From CAZEWZ01 sp964516765 (lineage in GTDB: Bacteria; Bacteroidota; Bacteroidia; Flavobacteriales; UBA7430): a DNA stretch of 64,000 nucleotides. Shown here piece by piece: positions 62,801 to 64,000 of the stretch; position 1 is the first letter of the stretch; the number at the start of each line of letters is the position of its first letter. Location of the stretch: contig CAZEWZ010000005.1 in assembly GCA_964516765.1 (NCBI GenBank), positions 34,312 to 98,311 of the forward strand, written 5' to 3'. A program made the translations under genes and the position numbers. The notes beneath the pieces are model-generated. The model was not told the origin of the DNA. It was given only the letters and a program-made list of their open reading frames with translations, and searched no databases.

Positions 62801-64000
62801 GGGCATCTTCTTTAGAATATTTATAATACTCCGAGACTTCATTCAGTGAAAATAATTTCCGATTATCATGATCAATCTGCATGGATCGCAAGACAAAAGC
62901 TGGATGAGTTGGGGCAAAGGTTTCGGTGTCGGTATATCGAGATTCATCATAAAAGTTAAATGATTCCAATAGTGCGGGATTTCTATCTGGATCCAGGTCA
63001 TTAGAAAAGTATAATGCGCTTGAATCCTTCTTCCATTCTAGTCTATCAAAATAACAATCTAATTGATGAAATGATGAGCGAATTGGACTCATCCCTAAGC
63101 CTTTTGCATCCCGTTTGAAAACAAGAGAATGACTAGTGTCACAATAAAATAAATTGAGTTCTGGGTGGGATATTGAATCGCTCATCCAAGAAATTTTAAG
63201 ACGGGCATTCTTGGCATATATTCTGGAATCTTCAAATCTAAATCGGCTAGTCTGGACAGAAATAAAAGGATTGTTATTACTAATGAATTCGAGTTGAACA
63301 TCTTGACCTCTTGAACCAAATAAAAAAATTCTTTTTCCTCGAATTTCAATTGCTCCTTTAGCATTGACATCATTAAATATATTTCTAAAAAAAATAGAAT
63401 CTTGATCTGAAATAAATGACGGGAAAACCGAACCAATTCGTTTGGGATTAATATTTAAACCATCTCTAAAACTGCCATTAATAAAATCTTTATTATGACG
63501 GATTTTCCCTTGTAAAACAGCAAGAGACTCGTAACTATGTTTTCTTAAGTCAATCACATAATTATTCAGAGAGACCCTAAGAGAATCCTTTGAAATATTG
63601 TGCTTGGTCCAATCGACATATCCACTCTCACCATACCACTTTCTTGACAATATATCCATAAATCCACTTGACTGGTATATAAGTAATGTATCAGATTTAG
63701 AGTGACAATATATATCTATTAATTTACTAGAAATTTTTGGAAAAGAATCAAAAGTAAAACTAATATCTCCATCTCCGAATTTCCACTGATAAGAAGGACT
63801 TGAAAAAAGAATGCTGTCCACAAGTACAAGGGCACATTTATGGATGTAAGAAATAGATGTTTTATGTTTTAGAGAAGGTACAAAAGAGACTGACCCTTTT
63901 AAAAAAGAATCTAAACTGATATCTTCAATATCACCTTCTGCATAGTTGTTGAAAATTTGAAAAAGATGATAGAAATCTTCTGCATCATTAAATCGTTTTC
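59844..64000 (-). CDS. Very large unassigned protein, N terminus outside the window
   Basis: An open frame of at least about 1,384 codons runs from the stop at 59844 past base 64000. A GTG at 63821 is only an internal codon: the frame continues upstream with coherent text (for example YAEGDIEDISLDSFLKGSVS). I do not recognise the family. The sequence is mostly alternating polar and hydrophobic residues, suggesting stacked beta-strands. Recurrent phrases describe a repetitive strand layout: FDGLLQSGRFGLFGKE, GRGEFTNKLYLDNQG, FDGSMVLSPNILIGSGDLYY, FNGSAIFDYEY. No membrane helix is evident in the visible part. Near the C terminus a basic segment (RLVRKFNRKNRRGKRF) precedes a final compact domain. 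An outer-membrane-associated or LptD/AsmA-like scaffold is conceivable but unproven. Confidence 0.6.
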   Translation of the reverse strand, partial: KRFNDAEDFYHLFQIFNNYAEGDIEDISLDSFLKGSVSFVPSLKHKTSISYIHKCALVLVDSILFSSPSYQWKFGDGDISFTFDSFPKISSKLIDIYCHSKSDTLLIYQSSGFMDILSRKWYGESGYVDWTKHNISKDSLRVSLNNYVIDLRKHSYESLAVLQGKIRHNKDFINGSFRDGLNINPKRIGSVFPSFISDQDSIFFRNIFNDVNAKGAIEIRGKRIFLFGSRGQDVQLEFISNNNPFISVQTSRFRFEDSRIYAKNARLKISWMSDSISHPELNLFYCDTSHSLVFKRDAKGLGMSPIRSSFHQLDCYFDRLEWKKDSSALYFSNDLDPDRNPALLESFNFYDESRYTDTETFAPTHPAFVLRSMQIDHDNRKLFSLNEVSEYYKYSKEDAHFLMSNFAILGLVDYDITQKLISIREKLDFILDARLRKTDFDAIRFVSRSNSLPSAEMCLSTGELSVYGVNMVELSDSNQVAIFPANDNLVIHKNRDFTFDGLLQSGRFGLFGKEMKFFYDPFVVAFDKIDSLQYLVSLNGDPLISTDEVAVKTVISDLKGKFCIDEDTNKSGLESRPEFPILYSEDESHVYYNKIKNGVYKKDLFSFKVDPFVLDSLLEINTRNLEFPGILNAPTIFPLFRDTLRLNSAFELSFSHTILGKYLAYEGRGEFTNKLYLDNQGLHGKGIIYYLNSVTSTDSIYFYPFCALAHAESHNISSQKSSPDCPNVFVEDASIDWRAFDDQIESRNRHSFYTTYEEGFNFDGSMVLSPNILIGSGDLYYNDAVSSSPSFIFHRREFTANQSIFSLFESELGPKILKGNQLFSAFDFDSNMGSFESLHDSTVFELRKNKYLLYFDRMVWNRHNQSQRFGQLSENKALLRSISISKDSLSFNADLASYDLKTFILDVEGVDDIYMPPVRIEPDSSRIRISANGDIDRLHKAILSIDTDTRTEYSFYDAEVDILSAGAFNGSAIFDYEYMKGGLQPIKFSSLIKEKDEVTGIAILTENDQFHLDPYFKFQGKVILSSLKDFLTFDGAVNLALVCDNLNPAWIPFIDRVDPENVFVDLNTEQRLTPSQQWYTGIMTSYDPTTTYPVFLSKAKRMSDLEILSVNGFVVYDEFNSEYVISSLEKIEDRSLSGNIAIYNPEKCSIYAEGYMNLGANSGLLNMGSFGYINAQFNEEILTGTLDLSFDFLFHKKASKIMLKELKKSKFENTIDQSSEIHQNNLKELLGKRLVRKFNRKNRRGKRFIPKLLRHTLYMPQLELIWHKPTNSFVSDMLLPISNVMGKKIDLMVPGLIQIIPYPLGDETIIYIEVDSNTFFYFSYRRGLMTVFSSNSSFNQLINNSSVRKSQKNGGKNNYDYKIELANPQKINRFLNTLSNLQTF

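Noticed and set aside
1..64000. tRNA, rRNA, CRISPR arrays, insertion sequences, prophage
   Set aside because: I looked in the gaps for tRNA-like arms, spaced repeats and transposase or integrase genes and saw none. A tRNAscan/Infernal run would be needed to exclude small RNAs.

Overview
The window reads as chromosomal DNA of an AT-rich member of the Bacteroidota, most likely of Flavobacteriales type. The Bat aerotolerance operon, the BamD-omega-CoaBC-DUF4835-RecN cluster, and the DUF4476, DUF4159, DUF4835 and DUF6913 families all point there, as do the near absence of Shine-Dalgarno sequences and the repeated TAnnTTTG promoter motif. A run of ten N inside gyrA shows that the sequence is a scaffolded draft assembly. 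I found no rRNA, tRNA, CRISPR array, prophage or insertion sequence.

Layout. Positions 1-621 hold the 3' end of a secreted endonuclease/exonuclease/phosphatase gene with an in-frame TAG; dapA follows. A compact operon at 2.0-10.2 kb carries moxR, a DUF58 gene, a short BatD-like gene and batABCDE. From 10.2 to 19.5 kb, mostly on the minus strand, lie an RNA-methyltransferase-like protein, DUF4159, rsmE, pckA, DUF4476, a plus-strand saccharopine dehydrogenase, trmN6, an EamA transporter and a serine-palmitoyltransferase-like enzyme. From 19.6 to 25.4 kb runs bamD-rpoZ-coaBC-DUF4835-recN, then fabI, closed by a 17-bp perfect hairpin that faces clpC. gyrA (interrupted by the gap) and a TPR gene follow. 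A 590-bp stretch after them holds a decayed GreA/GreB-family gene. Then come DUF6913-ligA-prmC (minus), ribD-EamA-YigZ-M42 peptidase (plus), and a cystathionine beta-synthase / cystathionine lyase pair (minus).

The most distinctive part is a seven-gene minus-strand operon at 41.9-53.8 kb. In transcription order it is cutC, GH2 beta-mannosidase, GH92 alpha-mannosidase, N4-(beta-N-acetylglucosaminyl)-L-asparaginase, FHS-type sugar MFS transporter, ROK sugar kinase and GH20 beta-hexosaminidase. Together these can strip mannose, cut Man-beta-GlcNAc and GlcNAc-beta-GlcNAc, release the last GlcNAc from Asn, and import and phosphorylate the sugars. This is a lysosome-like route for N-linked glycans with no SusC/SusD pair and no PNGase or endoglycosidase in view. 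A CutC-family protein as first gene of the operon suggests an unassigned role in this pathway.

The last 10 kb carry a beta-oxidation locus (fadJ, fadA, marR, long acyl-CoA dehydrogenase) with two candidate operator palindromes sharing a GCATTG half-site. The window ends in a very large unassigned protein that runs off the edge.
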